NCBI GenBank assembly: GCA_008933995.1
Contig: WARS01002947.1
Location: forward strand, 372,001 to 436,000
Length of the DNA: 64,000 bases
Source: Datnioides undecimradiatus
Lineage: Eukaryota; Chordata; Actinopteri; Lobotiformes; Datnioididae
Direction of reading: 5' to 3'
This document shows, one piece after another, positions 1 through 12,900 of this stretch. Below the pieces are notes generated by a model that was not told the origin of the DNA, ran no database searches, and saw only the letters and a program-made list of their open reading frames with translations. Both the position numbers and the translations under genes were made by a program. Within the stretch, counting starts at the first letter, position 1, and each line of letters starts with the position of its first letter.

Positions 1-1124
1 TCGGTAAGTATTGCTTACCTAACTTAAGCTCAACATACAACAACTATCAGACAGGATAGTCTACTTATTGTCAGTAGTATTGTCAAGTATAATCATACAG
101 TAATGAAAGGGTCAAATAATGACACTATACTTCAGAAGGAAGTCATGCAAATTATTAGCTACATCAAAATCCCATTTAAGTTAGAATCTCCCATTTAACT
201 TAGAATCACTCTCAGACTATCCCCTGGAAAACACACATCAATCATTAGCATGAAGCGAAACATTTACTTTAACATGGAATATTAGGTCACGCTGTTGGTT
301 GTATAAAGGACCAGTCAACATTCTCTGAAATCAATGTCATTATTATTTACCCCAGACATAATTTATGAAAACATATTTTGTTACACTTGTGCACACAATG
401 CTCTGTGCCCACACAGACCTTATGAATTCTTAGCATTAAAATTAGGAGTTATGACTCTCAGTAACATTTATTTTACATGTACAGTAGAAAACATGAGCAA
501 TTGTAGGAAACTCTGGTGCAGTAATAATAGGCCGAACAACACAACTAGACTAAAAATATACTGCAGAGGTATAAAATAGATATGTGGTGATTCCAGTGTT
601 GTCCCACTGACAATGTTGTTTCCCATTGTACATTGTCTTAACTTATATTATACATTTATAATCTTGGAAATCTTTAAAAATGCCATTGGTTTATCTGTTT
701 TATACTGTACAGTGATGGTTCCTGGTGATGGGGCTGTGTGAAGAAGCACACTTTAAACGTCTTATTTTCCAGCAGTGAATAAGGTAATGCAGTGAATTTC
801 CCACCCTCACACTGCTGGAGAGTGCAGGCTTCCTGGCTCCAGCCAGGCCCATAGTAACTGCTGAGTAGAAAGGGCCTGTCAGCGTTCACTAAGCATCAAT
901 TATATAAAGCTCCCCTGACTGTACTCCCTGAACTTTCCAATGGACTGTTTGTTAATCAGTCATTAATAGCAGAGGAAACTGGGGATTATGTGCTCTGCAG
1001 TTTGTAGTAATGAAGAACTCGAAAGAGTACAAAAACAGGAACTGACCTTGTCTCTTCCTGCGGGCTGTTTGTGTGTGTCAGGCCTTAGAATTGCGCTTCC
1101 TCTGTGCTAAGGTGGCTACAGCCT

Positions 1125-1150
1125 TGTGTGTGTGTGTGTGTGTGTGTGTG
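1125..1150. repeat. TG dinucleotide microsatellite
   Basis: An uninterrupted run of TG repeats, about 13 units, in intergenic sequence. No gene association is evident. Confidence 0.9.
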
Positions 1151-1774
1151 TTTTACTTAACTTGGAATGTACATGAGATGGAAATTCCTATTTCCTGAGA
1201 CTGTCCGTCACTATGTTGACTGTTACTGGCTACATTCACAACAGTAGACAGGATATTATCATCACACAGTGGTGACAGAGCAGAGGGTGATAAATAACTA
1301 CAAACTATGCAAATAGGCCTCACAACATAGCAGCAATACAAATGTGAACATAGGCATGTCAGACACTAGTAATAGTAAATGCAGACACGCATATAGTACA
1401 TGCACACAGTGACAATGCAACAGATATGAAATACTCAGGCCTGCTGATACAAAGCAAAGCAGAGCAGACACTACTGTGCTGATATTGTCTGCTATCAAAT
1501 CACTTGGCACATGAACACAACAGTCTAAACTAAACTAAGGGCACTAATCCAGATTACACAGGAAAAGCACCTGTTTTAAGGGTGCAATGTGAAACAAAGA
1601 CAGTGATCACGATTAATATACTGCCTGAAATGTTTTTGTATTGTTTCATTTTACTCCCTGCAGACACATGAAGAAGTCACTATGCAGCCACCGCAGCTGT
1701 GCAAGTACATGTCAATACATGTATGATCAATAATGAAGAGTTTGCAGCCATGTTATCTTCCCGTTAACTTTGGC

Positions 1775-2110
1775 CCAGAGGTGCTAACATCAGCATGCTA
1801 ACGTAAGACCAATGCTAACACTAATGTTTGCAGAAATACTGTGAACCCTGTCCACCTTAGTCAGAGGTTGGGATACTGATATTTGCTTTTTAGCATTACA
1901 TGTAATGTAAAGCTTGTGATGATATGAATGCCATAAACATCTGTACCAAATTTCATGGCAATAAATCCAAAAGTTCTTGATACATTTCACTCAAAACAAA
2001 TGTGTATTAAATATAATGGTCAGGAGATCAAAGTAAGCAGGATTCATCCTCTGGGAACCGTGAACACCAAGACAAAATTCCATGGCAAACCATCCAATAG
2101 TTCCAATTTT
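1775..2110 (+). repeat. Diverged dispersed teleost repeat fragment
   Basis: The stretch combines repeated 'gctaacat...agcatgctaac' wording, a 'caccttagt' box, and the phrase 'taccaaatttcatggcaat' followed by 'ccatccaatagtt'. This combination is familiar from a very abundant percomorph interspersed repeat. The phrase 'ccatggcaaaccatccaatag' near 2080 looks like a second partial unit. The class was not assigned, and no terminal repeats or coding sequence were found. Confidence 0.5.
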
Positions 2111-2410
2111 TTACCAAGTGTGTTTTCATGAACATCGGTTACCTGGTTTTGATCTGATCTGATCTAATGTTTGCACAGAACATGAGAAACCTGTTTTTTC
2201 ATACCCCTGTTGACATGACTGACGTGACTGACTCTCCAGGTTGTCAGTGACGTGTGTGTTCTGCACCAACAAAGAATGTTCAGAAACCTGTATAAGGTGT
2301 TTACATGACACAGTACGTGGTTTCAGTTTCTACTTCAGGTAGCATGTGCAGGTTTCTCAAAACCATGATAAGGTCTTATCCAGGTGTCTGAAGGTAGGAG
2401 TAGAGTAAAG

Positions 2411-2663
2411 TGGTAAATGGCCTGTACTTATATAGCGCTTTCCTGGTCACCTGACCACTGAAAGTGCTTTACACTACACGACATTCACCCATTCACAGCA
2501 AACGAAACTAAGGATTTCTAACACATTCATACACCGATGGCAATTTGGGGTTCAGTGTCTTGCCCAAGGATGCTTCACCACGCAGCCCAGAGGAACTGGG
2601 GATTGAACCACCAATTCTTGGATGGGTGGACGACCCGCTCCACCACTGAGCCACAGCTGCCCC
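2411..2663 (-). mobile_element. tRNA-derived SINE, near full length
   Basis: Read on the minus strand, the element begins at 2663 with a tRNA-like head. It has an A-box-like 'tggctcagtggtgg' and, about 45 bp on, a B-box-like 'ggttcaatcc', the two internal RNA polymerase III promoter blocks. A body with 'cttgggcaagacactgaaccc' follows, and the tail ends 'agcgctatataagtacaggcc'. This layout is typical of a SINE very common in percomorph fish. It has substitutions relative to the remembered consensus but no large deletion is obvious. No target-site duplication was clear by eye. Confidence 0.75.
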
Positions 2664-5419
2664 TACAGTAGTATTGGTATGGGGTGCATATACTGACCTA
2701 ATTGTCTCATTGGTTATCTAATTGATGTCACAGATCCATGTTTTGTCCAAAAACATAGTCCGATGTTTTTATGATATCCGGTGTGGTGCTCTGCATCAAC
2801 TTCTCACCTTCTGTCCCTTCCTGAAAAAAATGGACATGTGTGAATCTCTTAGGATACCATATATGAATATGAATACAAGCAATACAAACCAACAAACCAA
2901 TCCTGATCAAAGGATTCTAGTGCACATGTAAATGCACTGATCAAAAAACAACAACTGCAACCTCATGTTGGTGTTAAAGGACAAGTCAAGATGTCCAACA
3001 TGAACAGGGAACATGAATGCATGTACAAAATGTATTACTGGCACTGCATTAGGTGCTGGGATTTCCAGTCAAACTTGTTAGACCAATCAACTGAGATCTG
3101 CAATTTAATTTTAGTATACAGTCACTTCAATGAGTGACTCAGGGGGGCTTATTTTAGCACCACTAAGAGTGTGATGCCAGTTAGTCTGCATGTTTCTGGA
3201 TTTTCTGCCAATCAGAGAGGAAACCCAACACTCATACTGTAGAAGGAAATTGGGAGATGTTGTCTCAGTAGAGAATGTAAAAAAGCAAAGGTACAATGAG
3301 AGCCAGGGGGCACATGTTCCAGCCAGCGACAGAAGGGCTCTGACTTCCAGCTATTCTTGTTAATAGGATGTAGTGGAAGTGGCGTGAATGAAGCAGTGAG
3401 TGCCAAGAGGTGAAACAACCCAGTAATTCTCTGGTAGGGTAATGAATTTACAACAAGCTATTTTCAATTAACACATGCACACCCAAAACTACGCACACAC
3501 AAACACACATCTAAATGCTGCTGACATTGTTGCTCCCAATGTTCCTCTGAGCCAGAGCACTGTGACCCACTTCCATCCTGCCATGACACACATTGTGACT
3601 CTCTTCTCCTGTCCTATGCCTGTGCAACATACACTGTAATCCACACACTCTCTCTACTCTCACTTAAGAGGGAGAGGTCACTGGCTAAGTGGGCCAACAC
3701 TTGTGCAACTGGCTTATTACACTGCACTTACAACGTCTGGTCCAGAGCTGTGATAGCTGTGTGTTGGGATTTCAAGAGAACATATAACAGTGATTCACAC
3801 TGTTTTCACCATGTTTCTGCTGAATTGTTATCCTGTGAGGAGGATACTTAAATCCATCAACGGACTGCTGAGCACTGCTCTTTCTGACATTGGCTGGTGA
3901 ACTATCGTCCAAACTTTTGCAATCACATTGTAAACAATAACAGGGGAACACACTGAGAGGCTGAGAGTGAAAGTAAAACGTGATGACGGCTCTTCCCATA
4001 ATAATCACGAGACACTGCAGAGAAACAACACTGAGGCGATCCAGATTTGACAAATCTAAACTGTGCTAACTGCCAAAAGTCACGTGGTTGCACTGCATTC
4101 ACCCTCTCCTCAGGTCAACAGTTTCAGGGAACCGAACGCAGACGTGTTCGAGAACTGTCCTGGCAGTAAAACAGGGAATGCTGCAGTGTTTCCCGTGCAA
4201 GATTCTTTAGTGCTGACAGTCCTCTCTGGCAATGACCCTGGTGTCTGTTTGATGACCTGGGACGCTTCGTGGAATGTGCCACACTTGCAGGTCCGATCAC
4301 AGAGAAACAAAAACAGGAGGAGAAGAAAACAAGAATAATACTTTATTTTCCGTCAGTGTGATGTTTGGGGCTGTTTGTACTGTGCTGGGTGTTATGTAAC
4401 AGATTATACCTGAGTGACTCTGATTGGCTGAGACGCGTGGATTCATTTTAAATAACTACACATTGTAACCGGACACAGGACTGCAGGTGCATTTTTGCCA
4501 TTCTAAATTAATACTCATAATGAACTGTAGGTAACCATGACAACAGTACTGAGGCTTCACCGGTATGAGGATGTGTGCTGAACATGGGAGTCTTAAATAT
4601 TAGGAAACATGTGAAGTAAATGGGGAAAAGGTTGGCATAAAAACAGAATAATTGATAATTAATGACATTATTACAAGGATATACTTATTAACTAAGTATA
4701 TTTACTCCAGTACAATATTAAGAAGTTACATCAGATTAAGTTTTGCCATTTCATTCTAATTTCTACTTTCCACATTTCAGTTGGAAATGTGTAGTTTTTT
4801 CTTCACTACCTTCATCTGTCAGTTAGTTAGTTTTCAGATTAAGAAGCTGCTCCGTGTCACATTTCAGATGTCAGTTGTTCCTATGAGGTAATTGCCTGTT
4901 TAACTCCCTCAGATGGTTGACGTTACAGAGGAGTCAGAACAATGAACAGTGAATCTTCTCACAGCCACAGAGATTTATGTTGGGTTCTTTTGGGGGGGAG
5001 TCATCCCTTAGTTTGGAAATTACTGGAACAAATAACAGAACTGTGCGTGGAGAAGCCACAAGTAAAACTATGCCTCCTCCGTCACTGAATCATGTTCATG
5101 CGCTGGTGACATGAACCTGAAGCAGTACGCACAAGATTTACATGAACCCTGCCGCCTCCTTTGCCTGGTATGAACTCAGCAGAGCTGCAGTTGCATGTTA
5201 ACAGGAAATACCTTTGGGCGTCCTGCCACCTAGTGTTCAGCCTCAGGAACTACAAACTGCTGCAGTTTGACATTTCAGCAGAAAGAGTGTTATCTTTGTT
5301 CCACTACTGTGATCCATATATACCATAAACCATTGAGATGACCTTCCTCTGTATAACACAGCAAGACCAAAGAAACAAATCATATTCATATACACCTGAC
5401 ACACACGCATACACAAAGC

Positions 5420-5620
5420 ACAAACAATTAAACAAATCTCATGCAAACAGACAAAACACAGCAAACTACACCATGCAAAAACACAATGCAACCAACACAC
5501 GACACGTCACAATACACAACACACAACCAAATAAACAAATCACGTCAGAACACAGCAAACACACCCAAATACACAATGCAACCAACACACGGAACAGCCA
5601 AACATACAAATAAACAAATA
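5420..5620 (+). repeat. A/C-rich degenerate minisatellite, unit about 90-95 bp
   Basis: The 21-base word starting 'acacaatgcaacc' occurs at 5481 and again at 5571. A second shared word, 'acacagcaaac', recurs about 95 bp apart at about 5455 and 5550, and 'aaacaaat' occurs three times. This gives a little over two diverged tandem copies. The plus strand is almost free of G. Open frames here are consequences of the biased composition. Confidence 0.6.
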
Positions 5621-5814
5621 CAGACACTGTGTTTCCTGCTCATGCTGAGGTTTCTCACTTTGCAGTGTCGTTTCCTCATTCAGGATCCTTGTATCATTTT
5701 GTATCTAAACAATACATGGGGAGAATGTTCCTTTCAGCCTCTTAGAACCATGCTGTCATAAATAAATCGATGAAAATGATTCTCAGAGTTCAGGTTAACT
5801 GCTCACCCACTGGT

Positions 5815-6035
5815 TTGTCCAGTTTGGCATTTTGGCCATTCCCAGGTGTTTGAGTGTTGCTGCTACCTCTATCCTGATTGGCGGGCACCATTGTAGTGAC
5901 CTGTTGATCATGAGGTAGCGACACTCTAAAGCATGTCCTGCTTTTTGCCTCTTTTACTTTAAACGGGACCACAGTTTGGGAAATGTACATCATGCTGCTT
6001 TGAAGAAGACTTGAGACCATGAACCGGCTTGAAAA
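5815..6035 (+). repeat. Fragment of a common teleost dispersed repeat
   Basis: The order 'gaggtagcgacactctaaagc', 'tcctgctttttgcc', 'ttactttaaacgggacca', then 'catcatgctgctttgaag' and 'acttgagacca' follows a repeat widespread in percomorph genomes. A segment from 27215 to 27350 resembles the adjoining part of the same family. No coding sequence or defined ends were seen. Confidence 0.5.
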
Positions 6036-8397
6036 ATGTGGAGTCGTGCCACGAAGGACAGTAGAAAGACTTCACCCTTCAGACACAGAAGCTACATCCC
6101 ACACCCTACTGCCAAATTCCAAGTGAGAAGCTCATGCAAGAGCCATCTAGCCCAAGTCACAGACACACCTGAATTCACACTGAAATGGCAGTACACATGA
6201 TGAACAGAGCAGAATTACCTGTTCATCAAATTCATATTTATTATCAGATCTTCTCCTCTGTCATCTCACTGCATCACAGTTTAAGACTGTCCCTCTGAAC
6301 AGGGCGCAGGTCATGACCTGAAAATGTAAAATAAATGTTATCAGCACATTCTGAATGTGCCAAATAAGAACAAAGACACATTTAACACAGCACAAATCTA
6401 AGTGCGTCTTCCTCTTACACAGCACAGCAGTTTCTGCCCAAACTTGTTTAACAGCCCTGACTTTATACCACGCGTGTAGCTGCTGTGTACTTTCAATCTC
6501 AGGAAGCCACACCCATGAGCCTGGAGCAAGTGGAGCACCAGACCAAGTCTCCATCTCCATCCTGCATCTCAACTGCAGGAGCTCTTTACTTTCACTGACT
6601 GCTAACAAAAGAAGTCAAGCACTCATATTCGGCTGGGTGATCAAGACAGTACACAAGAATTAAAGTAAGAATAGAAATGACTCCCAGACTCCGTGAACCT
6701 GAAACAGTGACGCAGGGTAAAGCCTGATCAGAGGTCAGCGACGTGGATGTGATGTCACTGCGTTGTGTTGGAGCTTCATCTCTAAACATCTTTACCTGTT
6801 CTGTGTTCACGTCTCTGTTCTCATCGTTTTAATGTCCTTTAGCATTATAACATGATTCCAGTGATGTTTAAGGAACACTGGGAATGATATATTCTAGGGC
6901 GATGAACTCATAACTGAATCCTGTTTGTCTTGTAGTGTAACCTGTCCATCCAGACACATGATGAGCATGCTTTAAACATGCACTGTCGTTTTTGTCATCT
7001 GGCTTTGTTCCAGCATCAGTCAGAGTCACTGCCTCTGTCAGCGACTGTAAACGTTTTGATGCATTCAATGAAATTTCAATATTTCTGTCTGAACTTTAAG
7101 AGGTCAGGCTCCACAAAGTCTGGCTAAGTGTACGTTTTAACAGCCATTGTAGATTTGATTTCAGTCTTTAACGCTTGAATTTTAGTCACATTTTAGTCAT
7201 ATTTATCCTTTGTAGCTTTAGTTGATAGCTTAAAATGTTTAGTTGACCACAAGTCATTACTGTTTAGTCAACTTACTTACTCTGGCCACAGTGTACTGTG
7301 ATGTGAGGCTTGCATACAGCTGCTCGGCAGTGGAGGCCCATTAATGCAACACCTGACGTACACTTTGTGCGCTCAAGGTTGATTTTATACTCTCTCACCT
7401 CAGCACTGGTTGGCCCCTCTCTGTAAGCCTGTGTGGTCTGCAGCTTTGTGGCTGAGCTGTAGGTAGGATGAACACTTCACAGACACTTAACTTGTGTCTG
7501 ATGCGGCTACTGTCAGTGCTATTTTATAGTCACTGAGCCTTGAACAAACCCTCTCAAGTCCAAAGACTCGTGTGTTAACATTGCATGGCTTTATGTGCTG
7601 GATCTGTTAGCAGCAGGCGCGGGTGAAGCACCTGACCTGGATTAGTGTAGGTGTCCATTGACTTTTGGCCACAGCCTGTCTGAGCATTTAAAGTTAATTG
7701 TAACTGTTGCTCTGCCACTTAATGAAAGTGAATCCCGACTCACAGCACATCTAAACTCAGGACTGGCTTATTGTTAGAGGGAAGCAGAGGCCTTTGTTTA
7801 ACTTTTAAAAACAGTTTGGGAAAAAACGGTTTGGGAAAACCATGTTTGCTTCCTTACTGAGACTCCATGTGTTAAACATGTTCTCAGCTTAGTCTTTGCA
7901 AGAAAACGAAGGGTATTTTCAAGAATGTCAACTCATTCTGTCAGACAACAGACTGTCTGTCTTTCCATTCATTGTTAGGGGGGATGTCTAATGTGACGGT
8001 GAATCACATCAGAGACCAGCAGAACAATTACAACATTGTCACTACTGTGCTTTGTTAGTTAGTGATTTAAATAAGCAGATTTAACAACACAGCCGTTCAG
8101 ACAAGATGGTTATTCTCTTTGATTGAACATGTTGAGCAGTTTTGTTTCCTAGTTCACCTTCAACATCTGTTCAATATTTCAATTAAAATGATTCACTGTT
8201 ACAAAGTCACCATATTAACCCTTTAAGACATCCTGGGAGGGAAAATGACTGTGGTGAATTCCTCAATGACCTGCAGTTTGGGCTGCATGCAGAGTTCTGA
8301 GTTTCTCACTTGCTTAATCAGCTCCAACAGTTCCACGTTGTTGTTCCGTTGTTCTCTCTTTACAGTAAAAACAATCACCTTCATATAACCCAATCAA

Positions 8398-8403
8398 TTT
8401 ATT
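8398..8403 (-). promoter_or_regulatory. gss: Candidate distal poly(A) signal of gss
   Basis: AATAAA on the minus strand, 1.5 kb beyond the gss stop codon. A second AATAAA on the same strand lies at 8619-8624. Either could end the gss transcript. The region between stop and signals (8400-9900) holds no other gene, so a long 3' UTR is possible. Which signal is used cannot be told from sequence. Confidence 0.35.
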
Positions 8404-8621
8404 TTCAAGATAAAAGCTCAAAACGACACAGAACCATATAATCATAGTGACAGAGAGACAGACTCATAGATTTGCAGTTGGCTGGTGTAAAGCACGTTGG
8501 TCTTGTATGAAAGGTGCTACAAAAATAATTCGATTCTTCTTCTAGTCTGTATCCACATAGTGTTCAATTTCCAATGAACTTACAACTGTGATTTTAGTTA
8601 AATATATTATGTTAGAAATTT

Positions 8622-8790
8622 ATTAAAGGAACAGTTCAGGGTTTTTTCTAAAGTGGGTTGTTTGCAGCACTTATCCAGTCAGTGAAATACTGTCAGTGGA
8701 TGGTGACAGTTGGTACGTGTCCAGTTTGGATAAGCAGCAGGAGCAGTGGTGAGGCATGTAGTGTAAGAAACATTAGTCGTGGTGCAGAGT
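8622..8790 (+). repeat. Fragment of dispersed teleost repeat in the gss 3' flank
   Basis: The run 'aaggaacagttcagggttttttctaaagtggg' (split here as 'aaggaacagttcaggg' plus 'ctaaagtggg'), then 'cacttatccagtcagtg' and 'tccagtttggataagcag', matches remembered wording of an abundant percomorph repeat. It supplies one of the two candidate gss poly(A) signals at its left edge. The class was not assigned. Confidence 0.45.
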
Positions 8791-9900
8791 ATGTAGAGGG
8801 ACAGCTCAGTGATGGCAGGGAGAATGTATGGATAAAAGAAATGGTTTGTCAGTTTTCTATAATGGTTTCATTTTTCCTGTTCAACCTCCTTTACCTTTCC
8901 AGTTTTTGAAAACCGTGAATGAGTTTGTAAATTCAGAAATGCAGAACAACCTGTTCCTCACTGTCCTGCAGTAAAACTGAAGGAAGCAAAAACAGATCAT
9001 CACTAGAGCCTGATAAGATTCTATTTTCCAGTTCCACACTGCAGCACACTGTGTATGATGTTTACACTGTTTGGATGCTGCAGTGGTGTTGAATTACACC
9101 TCAATGGGTTGTGAGATGTTTCTAATGTTGTTACATTTGAAATATCTGAGTCAGTAACTCAGACACTTCGCTGCATCAGATGGAGCGCAATCTGACATGT
9201 TGCAGTCACATGAGAGTGCCACATGATGGCGCTTCAGCCCCACAACCATGATCCAATGATGCGCTGCTCAGTGCCAGCTCACAACAGTTTAGTATTGAGA
9301 CTGTTCCCGGAAATCAAAGTGGTTATGTCACAGAGAGTGTGACAGGTTATTTAAGTACCGAACGATTTACCAAAACAAATGGAAACAAGGCTTTACAGAC
9401 TGCATCTAATAAAGAACTACTTCGCTCTATATTGGAAGTAACTCAGGGTGCAGCCCTTACTGAGAATTAGACCATTTGAAGCAAAGTGAGTATGTTGTTC
9501 TTCTAAAATGCTTTGTTTTAATCACATTCTGGATTTAAGAGGTCACTTGTTTAAGCCCTTGGGTGTGTGTTTGAGAGCAGCACTCTATCTGAGCAGACTA
9601 ACACTGTCCTCATTAACCCTTTTGAAACCACTGATATTAGTAAAACAGGCAAACGAGAAACACCGAGCTACAGTAGAAATAACACAGCGTCACCTCCAGC
9701 AGCAGGAGAATCCAGCAGGGAGCCTGAAATACCACCTCCGTCAAACTTGTCTCCACTAAATGGCATGTGGGACTGACATTAACTGAGCAGTATGGTCATG
9801 TTGTGACATGTGACAGCGTGTCTCGAAAGTGCAACCTTGATTTCACTGTTGTCCATCTGGATTTCATTATCTCTGTCGAAAGCCAAACAAGTGCAACTTG

Positions 9901-12900
9901 TCAGACGAGGAGAGGGTTGTCCAGCACGGCCACTCCCGCTGCTACACCTCCGTCCGAGTGCTCTGAACTCTTCGTCCTCAGCAGATGACCCACACACTCG
10001 TTCATCACCATGTCTTTACCTTGCCTGGAAGGAGACAAGGAGAAGTGAGGTTTTCCAACTGAGACACAGTGTCAGTCAGAACAGTGTACACTTGTATCCT
10101 GAGCCAGAGCAGAAACAGGCTGTAAACACGATTCTGACATTAACTTTGTTGACGTTGAAAAGCTGAACTTGATAGAAAACAGCAAGAATGAGTCCAGGAG
10201 TGATGGAGCAACACTGGTGGTGGTGTTTCTGTCCACCTGCTCAGTAGAAATCCAATGTTCACCTTCTTTTAGCCATTGTTTTGGTCTCTAGTGACTCCTG
10301 GTGAAATTATTTGCTGATGCTTGATGTATGTCTGCTGGTCAGTGCTCGGCAGGTTGTGTGCAGGGGTTTTAGCTTGTTCAGATGCCAGCTGTGGCTGAAA
10401 ACACTGATCTGTGGGCAGCAAAGTGCTGACTCTTTGTGAAAAATTTACTACCAACAACATATTGCCTGTTTATATGTGTTTGTATTTAGATTAAAAGCAT
10501 CCACATAGCTCGTCATCTTTCTGTAACACAGTGAAACTGAAGTAATGACATACCTGACATACGCTCCGAACACTCCCAGTTCACTGAGACAGTTAACGAT
10601 TTTGAGAGGAGCGTCTCGTCTCAGCAGGTAGTTCTTGACCGGGGCGGGGTGGATTTTTTCCATCAGGATGTAGGCCGTCCTCTCCGAGCTGTCCTTCACC
10701 TCCTGTAGGACACGGCTGATCTCTGACCCGTAGATGTTGTTGCCTAGAAAAATAATGGTGGAGTGAATTTCACAGCTGATCTGGACTTGTCTGCTCTGGG
10801 TCCTGACTGACTGAAAATCCAAGTGCTTTAAAAGAGTAGTCCAGCATTAGTTAAAACAACATATTCACTTCCTTGCCCAGAGTTCGATGTCTGTACGATA
10901 AACACTGCCTGTTTCTCCCTGCTGTTAAATTACTGTCTCTGTCCCAACATTCAGTCAGCAATAATCCAATAATGTCAGCAATTTGAACAAATGTCCAAAC
11001 TCCACTCCATGTTTTGGGCGTATGTAAGAAGACCCTAAAACATAAAGTTGCCCACAACACACATTAAGTATAATCTGATTAATGAAACAACTTCCTGGTC
11101 TTCAGACTTCAGGACTTCGGCGCTTCACTGTGACTGGGTATCATGTTTGAGCCTGTTGCTGCAGTGTCCATGAGTTCAGTCATTCATTTGCAACTTCCCC
11201 TTGGCAGGATACTGTAAACGTGTACCTTGCACACTTTCAATGTCCTTAGCAGCACAAACTGTGGTGACCACTCTACACGGAGTCATTGACATTTTAAATC
11301 TGCCTGGTTTAAGACATGGCGACCAATAACAGCGTTCAGGGCTTGTTTCAGGGGGAGGTTGTTTCTAGAGACGTCGCTCTCATCGTACCTCCTCCCTCTC
11401 GCTGAGGTTTCAGGACAAATCGGTCTGGAGCTTCCAAAGCCATCGCTACGGTTTTGTCACCTTCTGGTCCCTGAGGAGAACAACCACAAGGAAGCAGAAT
11501 GGGAAAAGAACAGTTGCCATTAGACCTTTAGAATGGAGAGAACTGAAGCACCAGCAACATACACTTTGTGTTTTTAACTTCCCATGAACACGTCCTGCAA
11601 TGAAAACCATGAATCGGCAGAATAACATGTCATTTCCTCACCATGTCTAGAGTGTAGAGGCCAGCGAATGTTGCTCTGATCTGCTCCACTACCCGGGGCT
11701 TGTCTGGGAAGAACTTCTCCAGAACTCCGGGTCTGGCGAGCACCTGCTGGACCTTCTTGGTTCCAGCCAGATGAGTGCTGATATCTGGACATTTCACAGC
11801 CCGGGAGCGCTCCATCAAAAGACGAGCGTCCCATGTCTACAAATGAAGAACACATATTTGTTTCTCTCCTTCATCTAGAACATTAAACCAATAATGTGAT
11901 ACAACTGGATTCAGACCATATGGCAAAATGCAATTTTCATGAAAAGAGCTCCTACCTTACACAGAAATGAAGCCATAATATGAGACAGATGTTATCACTG
12001 AAACAGCCTGAGAACAGAACTGCCAGAGAACCCTTAGCCCTGATCATATCTTTGAGTCTGCTGCTTCTGTTTTGCTAAATATGTCACCGCCCAAAGTACC
12101 AAATACCATGACAAGTGTCACGCTTTCCTGCTCAAAAGTGGGTCCACACAACAGAGCCACATTAGCACTGCATGAAAAAACACGGCCCCTTCATTCGGTT
12201 GAATGGGGCCATTCTGCTGACACAGACGCAGTGCACATGCAGAGGGCTAATGGGCCAATCAAACATGCAAAAATGCACAATTCTGCCAGATTACTCAGTA
12301 TCGTAAAGTATCGATTGCTGCAACATAAAATAAAAATCGTGATAACCTGGTAGTAAAACACATCGGATTAGCTTTTAGTTGATGGGGACTAAAACTGGAC
12401 TTTCTGGATCAGATTTAATCCTCTCACCTCTGCCTGAAACAACAGACTCCACCAGTGCAACCACTTGCTCTCAGACCAATGTGTCTGATGCCTGCTTTCA
12501 CTTGGTCAACATTCCTGACACAACAGAGGGCACGCTGGGCACCAGAGCAGAAAAAAAAGTCTTTTTCTTTGACTGGGGGCAGGAAATATGTGGCCCTGAG
12601 CTGATAACAGTGGACACAAGAATGAAGAAGATCACTGAACAAACAGTCACACTGTCAGGGAGCGTTCACACCATGTCTCTGAAAGCTGCTAACACACAAG
12701 GAACAATGAAAAACACACTTTATAATCTGTTCACTCTGTAGTGAACTGGGCAGTCAGAGTGTGATTTAGAGTCATCTTACTTACACTTACTCCATTTGCT
12801 CCCAGGCTCAGCTGGAGGCTCAGTTGTGTTTTTACTGGCTACAGTTCCCAGACTAAGTCAGTTATGTTGTAGTTTTGATCAGAAATAAATATTTTTAAAT

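Larger units (their letters stand above)
1..8390. other. Gene-poor intergenic region downstream of gss
   Basis: No coding exon could be supported on either strand. All open frames are under about 120 codons, show no recognisable family motif, and do not link through splice sites into a longer protein. The stretch is mostly unique AT-rich sequence. It contains a tRNA-derived SINE, pieces of common teleost dispersed repeats, a TG tract and an A/C-rich degenerate tandem repeat, each listed separately. The right edge is the furthest likely 3' end of gss on the minus strand. Confidence 0.6.

Noticed and set aside
2590-2663. tRNA gene on the minus strand suggested by A-box and B-box words
   Set aside because: The blocks belong to the head of a SINE; the arms do not fold into a proper cloverleaf and the body continues into SINE sequence.
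4063-4338. 91-codon plus-strand open frame in the left intergenic region
   Set aside because: No homology recognised, no coding partners, and the region has no other gene signals.
5338-5761. Overlapping open frames of 91 and 106 codons rich in Thr, Asn and His
   Set aside because: They follow from the G-poor A/C-rich minisatellite and have no coding features.
12379-12741. 120-codon plus-strand open frame inside a gss intron
   Set aside because: No recognisable domain, opposite to gss and with no splice or promoter logic; probably chance.
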